The notes beneath the pieces were generated by a model that worked only from the letters and a program-made list of their open reading frames with translations, was not told the DNA's origin and did not search any database. 64,000 nucleotides of DNA, taken from Bacteriovoracaceae bacterium (GTDB taxonomy: Bacteria > Bdellovibrionota > Bacteriovoracia > Bacteriovoracales > Bacteriovoracaceae). Location of the stretch: positions 1 through 64,000 of the forward strand of contig QKCN01000124.1 of the NCBI GenBank assembly GCA_003245675.1, in the 5' to 3' direction. This document shows positions 9,219 through 18,483 of the stretch, one piece after another (position 1 is the first letter of the stretch; each line of letters opens with the position of its first letter). The translations under genes were made by a program, and so were the position numbers.

Positions 9219-10883
9219 ATGAAAAAAGCAGTTAATGCTCTTTCTCTATTACCAGTCGGAGTTCTACTCTTGGCATTGTTGGGATTGTTTTCCTCCTGTG
9301 GAACCAAGTTTGATGACGATGAACTGGCCGATGAAGCACAAAGTGATTTGGATTCTTCTGAAGCTGGTACGACGACTGGTGTTGCCAGCAGTGAGAATTT
9401 TGACTCATTCCGAGTGGTTCTGACTAGTCCTAGTGAGCTCAGCTATCATTTGAGGAAACAGGTTATTGGTTCTTCCAATGTTGATGTGGAATGTTCCATT
9501 GCTAAAAATTTATTATCGACGCGTGAGAGTGATGGCTTAACGCTGAGACCCTATGATAGTAATTCTAGTGGAGTTGAAGATTTTGACATTCTCTGTTATC
9601 TCGAAGCAGAGGAAATGGATCTTTACATGCATGGTCTGGCATTAAAAATTGAAGTTCCCGCAGGCTATTGTGATCACACCCTTTTTGAGCCTTACTGGTT
9701 CTACCGTTTTCAACCGGGAAGAACTCCTGCAAAAACAAAATATCGTGAGCCTCTCTATGACTATTCTCGTTTAAATGAAAATTGGCCAAACTGCGATGAA
9801 GGGTACTATTTTACTGGGGAAGTTGATCCTGTTAAAGGGCCTATTTATGCGGAAGCTGGTGGAACTTATTCTGCCTGTCAATCTGGAGCAATTACAGTCA
9901 GTGATTTTCCACAAAATGAGGCTGGATGGTATTTAGATCATCTTGTTCAGCAGCCTTCAAATGATACTTCTTATACAAAAGAGTGGATTTTTTCTTCTCC
10001 CAATGAGCTAAATTTAAAATCAAATATACTACTCTCAAATTATCAGCATAGTCTAGGTTGTTATAGTGGCTCTGGTTTGACAGAGCGATATCGTGCAGAA
10101 GAGTTTTTTGATTTTTCAAGAAGTGCTCGCAAAGAGCCGCGGTCTAATGGTTTTGGAGTCGGTGATTCTACAACGGCGCTTGTGGGTCCTAATCCTTCTC
10201 CTTTCTATACTTTTTCTTGTTTGGATCGCGCAATGGAAATCAAAGGGCGAATTCGCATTTTGGTGAGAGAGTGGGATAAGGATGAAGATGTTTGGCCACT
10301 CGAGGCGATGAGATATGTGGTTCCTGCAGATATGGATATTGAAAGCATTGAGCTGGGAGTGGAAGACGAGCTGGATGAGGTCAATGATATTTTTGATTGG
10401 GACGATTTTTATATCACTGAGCGAGAAAGAGACATTAATAATGATGGTTCTATTAATTCAACAGATACTATTTTAAGACTCAATAGTACTCATTTTGCCG
10501 CCAATACTTCATGTGATAATTTTGATGTGGTGAATTTTTTAGCGAATCTCAATACATTGTATGCCAATGGTTACAGCCAGGGCATTCGTTTTGTGGCTAA
10601 GACTGCTGGGATTGCAGGTGAGGCATTCTCGGTCAAAATTGTCGATGGTGGAATTGCTGGTGCAGAAACAGTTACCGTCTCAGGGAGTACCATTACTGTT
10701 GCCGCAAACTTAGGGACATCAACAGTTGCCCAAGTCGTCTCTGCCCTTATGACCAATGGAACGATCAATGCATATGAAGAAGTTGCAGGGACGATTAATG
10801 CGGCTTCTAATACCTTTCTTCTTCTTTCCACAAGGATTGACTCAGACTTCCAGGTATTTGCTTATCCAGGAGGTGACCTATGA
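9219..10883 (+). CDS. Lipoprotein A (paralogue of the next gene), with C-terminal repeat-type module and dockerin-like Ca motif
   Basis: Lipobox LFSSC; shares ILCYLEAEE[ML]DL..G..[LI]K[IV].VP.GYCD.T.F.P[YF]WFY.FQPG and EVKGRIR.LVR.WD with the downstream gene; DINNDGSINSTD. Confidence 0.8.
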   Translation: MKKAVNALSLLPVGVLLLALLGLFSSCGTKFDDDELADEAQSDLDSSEAGTTTGVASSENFDSFRVVLTSPSELSYHLRKQVIGSSNVDVECSIAKNLLSTRESDGLTLRPYDSNSSGVEDFDILCYLEAEEMDLYMHGLALKIEVPAGYCDHTLFEPYWFYRFQPGRTPAKTKYREPLYDYSRLNENWPNCDEGYYFTGEVDPVKGPIYAEAGGTYSACQSGAITVSDFPQNEAGWYLDHLVQQPSNDTSYTKEWIFSSPNELNLKSNILLSNYQHSLGCYSGSGLTERYRAEEFFDFSRSARKEPRSNGFGVGDSTTALVGPNPSPFYTFSCLDRAMEIKGRIRILVREWDKDEDVWPLEAMRYVVPADMDIESIELGVEDELDEVNDIFDWDDFYITERERDINNDGSINSTDTILRLNSTHFAANTSCDNFDVVNFLANLNTLYANGYSQGIRFVAKTAGIAGEAFSVKIVDGGIAGAETVTVSGSTITVAANLGTSTVAQVVSALMTNGTINAYEEVAGTINAASNTFLLLSTRIDSDFQVFAYPGGDL

Positions 10884-13534
10884 TGGGCTTCAAGTGGGTA
10901 TCCTTCGTTTTATTGTTTGCCTTCGTCGTTTCTTGTGGGACGAAGTTTGATGACGAGATTGCCATTGAAGAGGCTGTTGAAAATGGGCAAAATGGTAGTA
11001 CAGATGTTACGACTGGCACTGCGGTTGATGGGGATTTTTCAGCTTTTCAGCTTTCTGTAGAAGTTGAGACTCCAGATAACTTCTATATGCATAAGGCTTC
11101 TTCGGATATGAGCGCGAGTTGTTCTATTCCTAAGGCGCGCCTAACGACTGCAGCTTTCAATGATGAAAATAATATTCTTTGCTATCTCGAGGCGGAAGAG
11201 CTTGATCTCCACTATAATGGTTTTGGTATAAAAATTGATGTCCCCAAGGGCTACTGTGATTATACTGAGTTTCGGCCCTTTTGGTTTTACCAATTTCAGC
11301 CTGGAAATACATATGATAATGGGAGCTATAAAAGTTATGAAATCGTAGATGATGTTTGTGGCGAGTTTCCGACAGCATGTGATGGGCAAACTTATACTGA
11401 CCCTTCGTCTGATACGCCCAAGGCTTGTATCAATAAAGCTGCTGCTGGGTTAGATGAGATTCAGTGGACGTATAGCTATACATCTGAACTTCATCCTGAG
11501 TATCCTAATTGTGATGAGGGATCGCTTCAGGAAAATATTTTTGGAATTGAAGCAGAGCAAGAGGATGCAACATTTGCTTTTAAGGTAGGTGCAGGTGGAT
11601 CGGAGACTCGAGCGACTTTAAGTCTTGGAGGAGCAGGAAGCGATGATATCACCTATACTGCAGTAACTGCAGGTGCCACAGGGAACAGTATTAGTATTCA
11701 ATATGTTGCTGGTGGGGTTCAGGGGTCTGAGGTCGTGACAGTCACTGATCAGGCTATTGAAGTGCAAATTGCCGATGGGGCCTCTACGGCCGATGAGGTC
11801 GTTGCCGCTATTTCTTCTAATAGTGCGGCAACTGCTTTAGTTAAAGCTGTTTCGAATAATTCTACAGAAGTTCAAAGTGCAATGGGAGCAGCATCTAACT
11901 TGACCGGAGGAGGGGCAAATGTAGAGTGTTTGGAGTCTGGAGATGTTCCTTGTAATTATTCTGCTCCAGATACAGATCCTGCCAGTACGAATGATTCTTA
12001 TCTCCTTTTACCAGGGGGTGAGTACTATGTGCGCTATACTTACGATGGTCGCTTAGCTGCAGAGCCCGCAATGACTGGGGATGTTGCTTCTTTAACTGAA
12101 ATTTCAGTGACGCTCGATATTGAGGATGGGCAAACAGCAATTTGTACTAAAACAGCTACTGCTATTAACGCTGGCTCAGGGGGGACTTTGAGTGCCTCTT
12201 GCACAAACCCTCCTAATTTGGTGGTTACCGATGTTGTTGATGTTGCAGAAAACACAGCTGATGCCGCACCTGGACTTTTTGGACTGTTATCTGCTGCCGT
12301 TGAGTTGAGTCGTGATGGTATTTGTCGTGCTACAGAGCCTTACTCATTTGAGTTAACTTTTAATGATGCTGCCGGAGGAGATGGCGCAACCCCTTGTCCT
12401 GTTACAGGAGCAAATTGCAATTATGCAGCAGCTTCATCTTTTGCTTCAAATGATAATTATATTGTTCTTCCTGGCAAAGAAAATTATGTCATTTTCTTTG
12501 TTTATAATAATTCAACGCCTCGTTATCCAGCTTTGAGTAATGCGCAATTTATTAGAGTGGATATTAACAATTTAGATACCGCTGCTGACGTTTGTGATGC
12601 TGTTCGTTCTAAAATTACAGATATGAGTGCAGAGATTGGTTTTTCAACTGATGCAAGTTGCACTGGTTCTACTTTGACTATTCGTGATAACCAAAAACTG
12701 GTCGATGATCTCAATTATCCTGCTTATATTCAGGGCTTTGGTGATTCTGTCACTTTTGGCATTCCTTATGGGGGTGTAATTCGAACAGTTGATCCAGTTA
12801 AGTCACCGGGCAAGCATGGTAATTGTGTTGCAGGGGCAATCACGATGTCTGATTTTGAGCAAGATGATCAAACCATGTACTATAAAAATCGTCAGTATGC
12901 AGAGCCTGAAGGCGGGAGTGCTTATTCTGAAACTTGGACCTTTACCTCTCCTTTTGACATGGACAAGCAGTTCACCAATCTTTCTTTGGCCAATTTTACT
13001 AGTAAAATTGGTTGCTATAGTGATGATTATAAATTTGAACATGCCGCTCTATGGGAAGTAAGTCGTCAGTCTAGTGAAATTGATAGTGCTGATGGACTTA
13101 ATGATTTTAGAAGGGGACCTTTTGGCCGTGGAATTGTTGGTACTTCTGAAGAATTTAATTGGAAGGAGCGACCTCACCCTCAACCGATGTATGAAGTTAT
13201 TTGTCTCGATGAAGCAAAAGAGGTAAAAGGCCGTATTCGTTTACTTGTCAGGGACTGGGATGTTTCGCCTGTCGCGGGAGCTTGGGCCTTCTCTAATGTT
13301 GGTGCCGTTAATCCTAATGGGGGCACTGGTTATATGGACAATAGCCTGACGCAAGGTGGAACACCTTTGAATGATTATTATGATTGGGATGATTTTTATC
13401 GGCTAACTACTTTTGATGAAACGAATTTTGGAGTGGATAGCTGTACTAATATTCCGGCAGGTCGTTTACCTACAGAATTACCTTCCGCGGGAACGGGACA
13501 GCAGATTTTCACTTTCCCAAGTGGGGCATTGTAG
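10880..13534 (+). CDS. Lipoprotein B (paralogue of the preceding gene) with inserted repeated modules
   Basis: Lipobox VVSC, CGTKFDDE start; start codon overlaps the stop of the previous gene; internal duplicated ~120-aa unit (CNY.A...ND.Y..LPG.E.YV). Confidence 0.8.
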   Translation: MMGFKWVSFVLLFAFVVSCGTKFDDEIAIEEAVENGQNGSTDVTTGTAVDGDFSAFQLSVEVETPDNFYMHKASSDMSASCSIPKARLTTAAFNDENNILCYLEAEELDLHYNGFGIKIDVPKGYCDYTEFRPFWFYQFQPGNTYDNGSYKSYEIVDDVCGEFPTACDGQTYTDPSSDTPKACINKAAAGLDEIQWTYSYTSELHPEYPNCDEGSLQENIFGIEAEQEDATFAFKVGAGGSETRATLSLGGAGSDDITYTAVTAGATGNSISIQYVAGGVQGSEVVTVTDQAIEVQIADGASTADEVVAAISSNSAATALVKAVSNNSTEVQSAMGAASNLTGGGANVECLESGDVPCNYSAPDTDPASTNDSYLLLPGGEYYVRYTYDGRLAAEPAMTGDVASLTEISVTLDIEDGQTAICTKTATAINAGSGGTLSASCTNPPNLVVTDVVDVAENTADAAPGLFGLLSAAVELSRDGICRATEPYSFELTFNDAAGGDGATPCPVTGANCNYAAASSFASNDNYIVLPGKENYVIFFVYNNSTPRYPALSNAQFIRVDINNLDTAADVCDAVRSKITDMSAEIGFSTDASCTGSTLTIRDNQKLVDDLNYPAYIQGFGDSVTFGIPYGGVIRTVDPVKSPGKHGNCVAGAITMSDFEQDDQTMYYKNRQYAEPEGGSAYSETWTFTSPFDMDKQFTNLSLANFTSKIGCYSDDYKFEHAALWEVSRQSSEIDSADGLNDFRRGPFGRGIVGTSEEFNWKERPHPQPMYEVICLDEAKEVKGRIRLLVRDWDVSPVAGAWAFSNVGAVNPNGGTGYMDNSLTQGGTPLNDYYDWDDFYRLTTFDETNFGVDSCTNIPAGRLPTELPSAGTGQQIFTFPSGAL

Positions 13535-13560
13535 CTTTATCTAATGATTTTAATATTTAG

Positions 13561-13594
13561 GAAGGGGAAGCCTTAAAGGCTTCCCCTTTTTTTT
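13561..13594 (+). terminator. Rho-independent terminator for the lipoprotein pair
   Basis: GGGGAAGCC TTAAA GGCTTCCCC TTTTTTTT. Confidence 0.93.
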
Positions 13595-13595
13595 C

Positions 13596-14465
13596 CTATT
13601 TCGCTTCTGCTAGGATGTTTTTGAGTGCCTCATAGTCAAGGCGAATGAGAATGCCAGCATGAGTGTGAGATTCATCGTAACCAAGAATATTAATTTTACC
13701 AATTTTTTGTCCTTTCCCGTAAAGAGGAAGTGGAAGTCCTGAGATATCTGGGAAGAGTTGTAAAATTTTGACTCCATTTTTCCAATTGTTTACGCTATCA
13801 AAAAGATCTCCAACTTTGGGAACTTCAACATAGGAACCAAAGACTTGATAGTGGCCATCGGCATACACTTGCACTTTTTTTCCATTGATTTCTTTTTCTA
13901 CACCAGAGAGTCCATCGTGAATGGTTCCATCAATAAAAAGAGGAAAGGTCTCGCGTCCAGGAAGTTTTAATACTTCATAATCGGTGTAGCGGTAGAGATC
14001 TTCTTCGTAGATTTTGAGCACAATTTGAGAGCCATTTTCTACTGGTGCAACTTGAATCGATGAGCTGAGTTCTGGAATAGTGTAGGAGAAAGCACCTAGA
14101 TTTAGCTTGGGAGCATCAACAGCGACATTGATGTAGTACTTTCCATCTCCATCTTGCGTGAAGGTAATTTCACTGTGTTCTCTGATCTTGTCTCTAATTT
14201 CTTTGGCGCGTTCAACGAAACGTTGCCAATTGTGCTTAAAGCTAACCTCCATCTCTTGGCGAGCAGCTTTGCGTTCTTTGAGGCAGATGCTTAGTTTCTT
14301 TTTTTCTTTGAAAAGGCAATTTTTAAAATCCTTTTCAATTTGCATGCGAATTTTCATACGCGCTTTGAATTCATCAAAGGAGCTAGCTTCAGCAGTTCGA
14401 GGAGCAAAAGAAAAGCAGAGGAATCCCAAAAGAAGTAGGGCGTTAACGATAATGATATTGTTCAT
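13596..14465 (-). CDS. Secreted protein of unknown function
   Basis: 289 aa ORF with N-terminal signal peptide (MNNIIIVNALLLLGFLCFSFAPRTAEA), charged helical region, no recognised domain. Confidence 0.75.
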   Translation of the reverse strand: MNNIIIVNALLLLGFLCFSFAPRTAEASSFDEFKARMKIRMQIEKDFKNCLFKEKKKLSICLKERKAARQEMEVSFKHNWQRFVERAKEIRDKIREHSEITFTQDGDGKYYINVAVDAPKLNLGAFSYTIPELSSSIQVAPVENGSQIVLKIYEEDLYRYTDYEVLKLPGRETFPLFIDGTIHDGLSGVEKEINGKKVQVYADGHYQVFGSYVEVPKVGDLFDSVNNWKNGVKILQLFPDISGLPLPLYGKGQKIGKINILGYDESHTHAGILIRLDYEALKNILAEAK

Positions 14466-14691
14466 GGTGTACTCGCAAGCGAAACGAGGTTTTCGCTCAG
14501 TCTTTGATTGCTTGGTGGAGAAAACGTACCACGGGAATAAACGTACGGCCCAAGTTCAAAGCATTCACCCAAAAATGTGCGAACAGTGTCATCTAGTGTA
14601 ACAAAGAAAAGTTGAGTCTTGAGAACACCCTCGAAAAAACAGTTAGTTAAGCCATTGACCTTATTCTGAACAAAATAAGTCAGGTATTACT

Positions 14692-15471
14692 TTATTCTTC
14701 CTCAGATAGATTCGATTCGGTTCTTGCAAAACGCAGTAAAAAGGAATCGAGCCTCATTACAAAGGCCATAGAGGGATCAAAAAATTCAAGCCCCACTAGG
14801 TGGCCTCCCAGCTCGGGTTTGGCAATCACGTTTCGAACATGAACGGATAGAGTATGTTTGACCATCATTAGCTTGAGCTCTAGTCCTAATTCATCTCCCA
14901 TTTTTAACTGTTGAACTTCAGCATCTGAGGCAATAAAAGAGAGGCCTTTAGCCCCGATATCAAAAGGGAGTTTATCGAGATTCATTAAGACACGATCTCC
15001 TTTTTTGCCGTTGGGGAAAATACTTACATGGGCATGCACTTTCTCTTGTTCCTCTTTGGGAAGTTTGGAGATGATAACTCTTTGGTATTCACGTTGATTT
15101 GCTTCAGAAATAATTTTGGAAAGATCAATACTTGCTTCACCTTCTTCGCTAAATTGTACCTCTCCTTTGAAATCAACCAATTCTCCTGATATGTAGAGTG
15201 AAAGAGTTGTTCCGGAGAGACAAATTTCCTCAAAAGGAGTTTGCAGACGATCTTCTTTATTGAATTGGGTAATGCGAATTGTTTTATTGTTTTCATTAAA
15301 GCTTTGAAAAAGGGCATAAGCATAGCGAATAGGCCCTGCTTCTTTAAGTTCATCATCACTTTGCCAGATAATGAGTTCTTCATGAGAGGGAAGTGTTTGC
15401 AAAATATTTTTAAGGTTGCGTGTTGTTTGAGAGCGAACAAGTTTTGTTACATCAAGCATAATTTTATCCAA
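14692..15471 (-). CDS. Hypothetical protein, possible divergent PilZ-domain protein
   Basis: 259 aa; NQREYQRVII...DIGAKGLSFIASDAEVQQLKMGDELGLELKL resembles the PilZ layout, but weakly. Confidence 0.45.
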   Translation of the reverse strand: MDKIMLDVTKLVRSQTTRNLKNILQTLPSHEELIIWQSDDELKEAGPIRYAYALFQSFNENNKTIRITQFNKEDRLQTPFEEICLSGTTLSLYISGELVDFKGEVQFSEEGEASIDLSKIISEANQREYQRVIISKLPKEEQEKVHAHVSIFPNGKKGDRVLMNLDKLPFDIGAKGLSFIASDAEVQQLKMGDELGLELKLMMVKHTLSVHVRNVIAKPELGGHLVGLEFFDPSMAFVMRLDSFLLRFARTESNLSEEE

Positions 15472-15549
15472 GCTAAGAGTTCAATCATCGACTTTCTTCA
15501 TTATCCAAATAAGCATAAAAAAATGCAAGGGGGAAGCGGTATTAAGATT

Positions 15550-15588
15550 TGCGTCAAAAAGAGACAAGGGCCAGCTTGTGCTGGCCCT
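15550..15588 (-). terminator. Putative terminator for the 15620..16819 gene
   Basis: Perfect 8-bp hairpin GGGCCAGC/GCTGGCCC; on the minus strand it is followed by TTGTCTCTTTTTG. Confidence 0.6.
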
Positions 15589-15619
15589 CCGAGAGTGAGA
15601 GTGAGTATGAGGTTCTTTT

Positions 15620-16819
15620 TTAGGGAACCTCATAAAAAACAGTTATTTTGAAAACACTGACTTTCCCTTTGAATTCTAGTTCTAAATCTCTTAATTCTGC
15701 TTGGATATCAGAAAAGACTACCTGACTTTTTTGTTCGGAAAGATTTTGACTTGCGACTTTAGAGAAGCCACGTTGCAACAAAGAGATAGAGGCTTGAGCT
15801 TTTTTCATCTCTGCTGCTGCTTGAATTTGGATTTTGGTGATCTGAGCAAAGCGTAGTGCACTGCTTGAGATGAGCCTATCCATGGCAATCGTTTCATTAC
15901 GCGCAGAAAGGGATACGTCAAAGCTCATTTTGTCGATAGCAGGGCTTGTATTGAATCCACCTCCGTGAGAAGACTGCTCCATGACAATCATTACTTCTTC
16001 AATGAAAAGGTCTCCCTGAGTAACCAGCTCTAGTGAACGTAAATTTTGTCCAATAACGAGTTCCATTTGACGAGAGCTGGCAAAATTAAAGGGAAGCATT
16101 TTGGAAATACTATCAACGCTTTTACTTTGCAGCGTTTGGTTATTTGCCAGAATGGAAAGTTGGGCCGCTGATCTACTACGAGATTGGCTTGCATTGGCCG
16201 TTACGACAATTCTTTGAATAACAGCTCCATTGTGTATTCTGGAAATTCCAAGTAGGTGCTCAAGATCAATGTATTGAGTTCCTCGGAAAGATTGCATGAG
16301 CTTTTGGCGTAGAGTAATTTTTCCTGCTGGAACAGGGAATGAATCAACGCTGGACTTTAGTTTGATGGCCATACTAATGACTTGCATCTTTCCTGAAAAG
16401 TCAGCTTTGAGTTGTTGGATATCTCTTCCAATGATACTTCTGCCAACAGGAAAATCAAAGGTGAGCTCTGATATTTGGCGAGAAGATTGGAGTTCTTTGA
16501 CACTACTTTCCGAAAATTTATTGACGACCAGTGAGGCGAGGGCCCTATCCCAAGAGCTACTGAAATAATCCTTTTGGGCCAAAATGGTTACCGATTCAAT
16601 TTCTTGCCCCTGGAATTCATCGAGAGAAAATTTATTGAAGATATTGATTGAATCTTGGAATTCGATTTGTTTGTTAAAAGACTTGGTTAGTGTCCTGTCT
16701 TGAGACCCCCAAAAGTCCCCCTGACTTTGGTTCTGATTAGAGATTGGCCGGTGGTCTTGGGCGCGGGCAAAAGTGAATGATAAACACAGAAACATGAAAA
16801 CTAATAGTTGTCTCATCAT
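15620..16819 (-). CDS. Secreted protein of unknown function
   Basis: 399 aa ORF, signal peptide MMRQLLVFMFLCLSFTFARA; no recognised motifs. Confidence 0.75.
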   Translation of the reverse strand: MMRQLLVFMFLCLSFTFARAQDHRPISNQNQSQGDFWGSQDRTLTKSFNKQIEFQDSINIFNKFSLDEFQGQEIESVTILAQKDYFSSSWDRALASLVVNKFSESSVKELQSSRQISELTFDFPVGRSIIGRDIQQLKADFSGKMQVISMAIKLKSSVDSFPVPAGKITLRQKLMQSFRGTQYIDLEHLLGISRIHNGAVIQRIVVTANASQSRSRSAAQLSILANNQTLQSKSVDSISKMLPFNFASSRQMELVIGQNLRSLELVTQGDLFIEEVMIVMEQSSHGGGFNTSPAIDKMSFDVSLSARNETIAMDRLISSSALRFAQITKIQIQAAAEMKKAQASISLLQRGFSKVASQNLSEQKSQVVFSDIQAELRDLELEFKGKVSVFKITVFYEVP

Positions 16820-17139
16820 AGGCTCTCCTCAATTTTATTCTTCTCTCTTAGGGGCCAGATAAAATCTTCCCCCAAAAAACTGAGAGCAAGAGACTTGCCA
16901 ATTTGGGCGAATAAAATTTAGATGAGTAAAATCAGGGAGATAGATAATCTAAATGTCTTTTAATTACAGAGGCTTGATGCTTCGCTTCTAAGTGAGAAAT
17001 ATTTACAAAAGTTTGACCAAAAGATGGCCATCGACTATGATGAGGGCCCGCGTTAATGGTGCCAGAAAGGCCATGAGTGTCAGTTTGACGCTTTTATTTG
17101 GAATATTTTGCATCCATATATATTAAAGGAGTCTTGAGC

Positions 17140-18474
17140 ATGAAAAAGAGTTTTGATCGCGAAATCATTGATTATGGTCATCGCAAGTTCCGTGATGATG
17201 AATTTTGGAAAGAGATTCCTGCCTGGAAAAATGTTACCGAAGCAGAATTCGGTGATCATATGTGGCAACAAAAAAATACAGTGCGCAGTTTCGAGCAAGT
17301 AAAAGAAATCTTGGGAAGTCGTTTAACAGACAGGGTTGCCAAAGACCTGGAAGAAGGGCTTCGCAAAACACCGATGAACATTCGCATCACTCCTTATGTT
17401 TTTTCTTTGATTAATTGGGAAGATGCCGAAAACGATCCTTTGCGTAAACAGTTTCTTCCCTTAGGGACTCAGTTTTTAGAAGACCATCCTTTCTATATGG
17501 AAGATTCTTTGGCCGAAGATACCGATTCTCCTGTGCCAACGTTGACTCATCGCTATCCCGATAAAGTTCTTTTCTTACCTGTTTCCGTATGTCCTGTTTA
17601 TTGCTTGTATTGTACACGCAGTCGAATGGTGGGTGGTTCTACCGAAGGCCGCGAAAAAACGGTCCGTGGTAATAAGGAAAACTGGCCACAAGTTTTTGAA
17701 TACATCAAAAATAAAGACCAGGTGGAAGATGTGGTTATCTCTGGAGGAGATGCTTCTATGCTTTCTCCGTCTCAATTAAAAGAGATTGGTGAAACTCTTC
17801 TTGATATTGACCATGTGAGAAGAATTCGTATTGCTACCAAAGCTGTTAGTATCTTCCCTCAAAAATTTATTTCTGATGAAAAATGGATGGATGCTTTGAT
17901 TGGTCTTAAGCAAAAGGCGAAGAGTTTAGGCAAGATGATTATGGTTCATACCCACTTTTCTAGTCCCAATGAGATTACTATTTGGTCTAAGCGTGCTATG
18001 GACCGCCTTTTTGCTGCAGATATTCCTGTACGCAACCAAGCAGTGCTTCAAACTGGTGTGAACAACGATCCCAATACTATGATCCGTTTGACTCGTCAGT
18101 TGGGTTATATGAATCTTCAACCATACTATGTTTTCGTACACGACATGGTTCCTGGTTGCGAACACTTGAGAACTACCTTGCGTGAAGCTTTGGAAATTGA
18201 AAAAGCAGTACGCGGAACAACTGGTGGTTATCATATGCCGACCTTTGTCTGTGATCTTCCTGGCGGCGGTGGCAAGCGTCATATTGCAAGCTTTGAATAT
18301 TATGACGAAGAAAATGGTATTTCCGTTTGGAAAGCTCCCAATGTAAAACCTGGCGAAGTTTTCATGTATTTTGATCCTATTTGGAAACTTTCTAAAGAAG
18401 CACAAAAGCGTTGGGCCGACGAGACGACTCGCAACCAAATGCTAGAAGACGCCAAAAAGAAAGTGCTTTCATAA
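17140..18474 (+). CDS. KamA family radical SAM protein (lysine 2,3-aminomutase-like)
   Basis: Radical SAM CPVYCLYC; VISGGDASML; HDMVPGCEHLRTTLREALEIEKAVRGTTGGYHMPTFVCDLPGGGGKR; AAAGGAG RBS before ATG 17140, so the 17098 ORF start is probably too early. Confidence 0.92.
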   Translation: MKKSFDREIIDYGHRKFRDDEFWKEIPAWKNVTEAEFGDHMWQQKNTVRSFEQVKEILGSRLTDRVAKDLEEGLRKTPMNIRITPYVFSLINWEDAENDPLRKQFLPLGTQFLEDHPFYMEDSLAEDTDSPVPTLTHRYPDKVLFLPVSVCPVYCLYCTRSRMVGGSTEGREKTVRGNKENWPQVFEYIKNKDQVEDVVISGGDASMLSPSQLKEIGETLLDIDHVRRIRIATKAVSIFPQKFISDEKWMDALIGLKQKAKSLGKMIMVHTHFSSPNEITIWSKRAMDRLFAADIPVRNQAVLQTGVNNDPNTMIRLTRQLGYMNLQPYYVFVHDMVPGCEHLRTTLREALEIEKAVRGTTGGYHMPTFVCDLPGGGGKRHIASFEYYDEENGISVWKAPNVKPGEVFMYFDPIWKLSKEAQKRWADETTRNQMLEDAKKKVLS

Positions 18475-18483
18475 AGAGGCAAA

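Noticed and set aside
10571-10831. 86-aa minus-strand ORF, Pro/Val/Ala-rich
   Set aside because: Antisense to the repeat module of lipoprotein A; composition arises from the GC-skewed module.
14158-14601. 147-aa plus-strand ORF overlapping the 13596..14465 gene
   Set aside because: Antisense to a signal-peptide-bearing ORF; Ser/Leu-rich artefact composition.
15241-15651. 136-aa plus-strand ORF
   Set aside because: Overlaps the 14692 gene and the terminator hairpin; no RBS or recognisable domain.
17085-17113. TTGACG-17-TTGCAT promoter candidate upstream of the KamA-like gene
   Set aside because: Only half of the -10 box matches the consensus; not enough to call a promoter by eye.
17926-18438. 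170-aa minus-strand ORF antisense to the KamA-like gene
   Set aside because: Inside a highly conserved enzyme CDS; shadow ORF.
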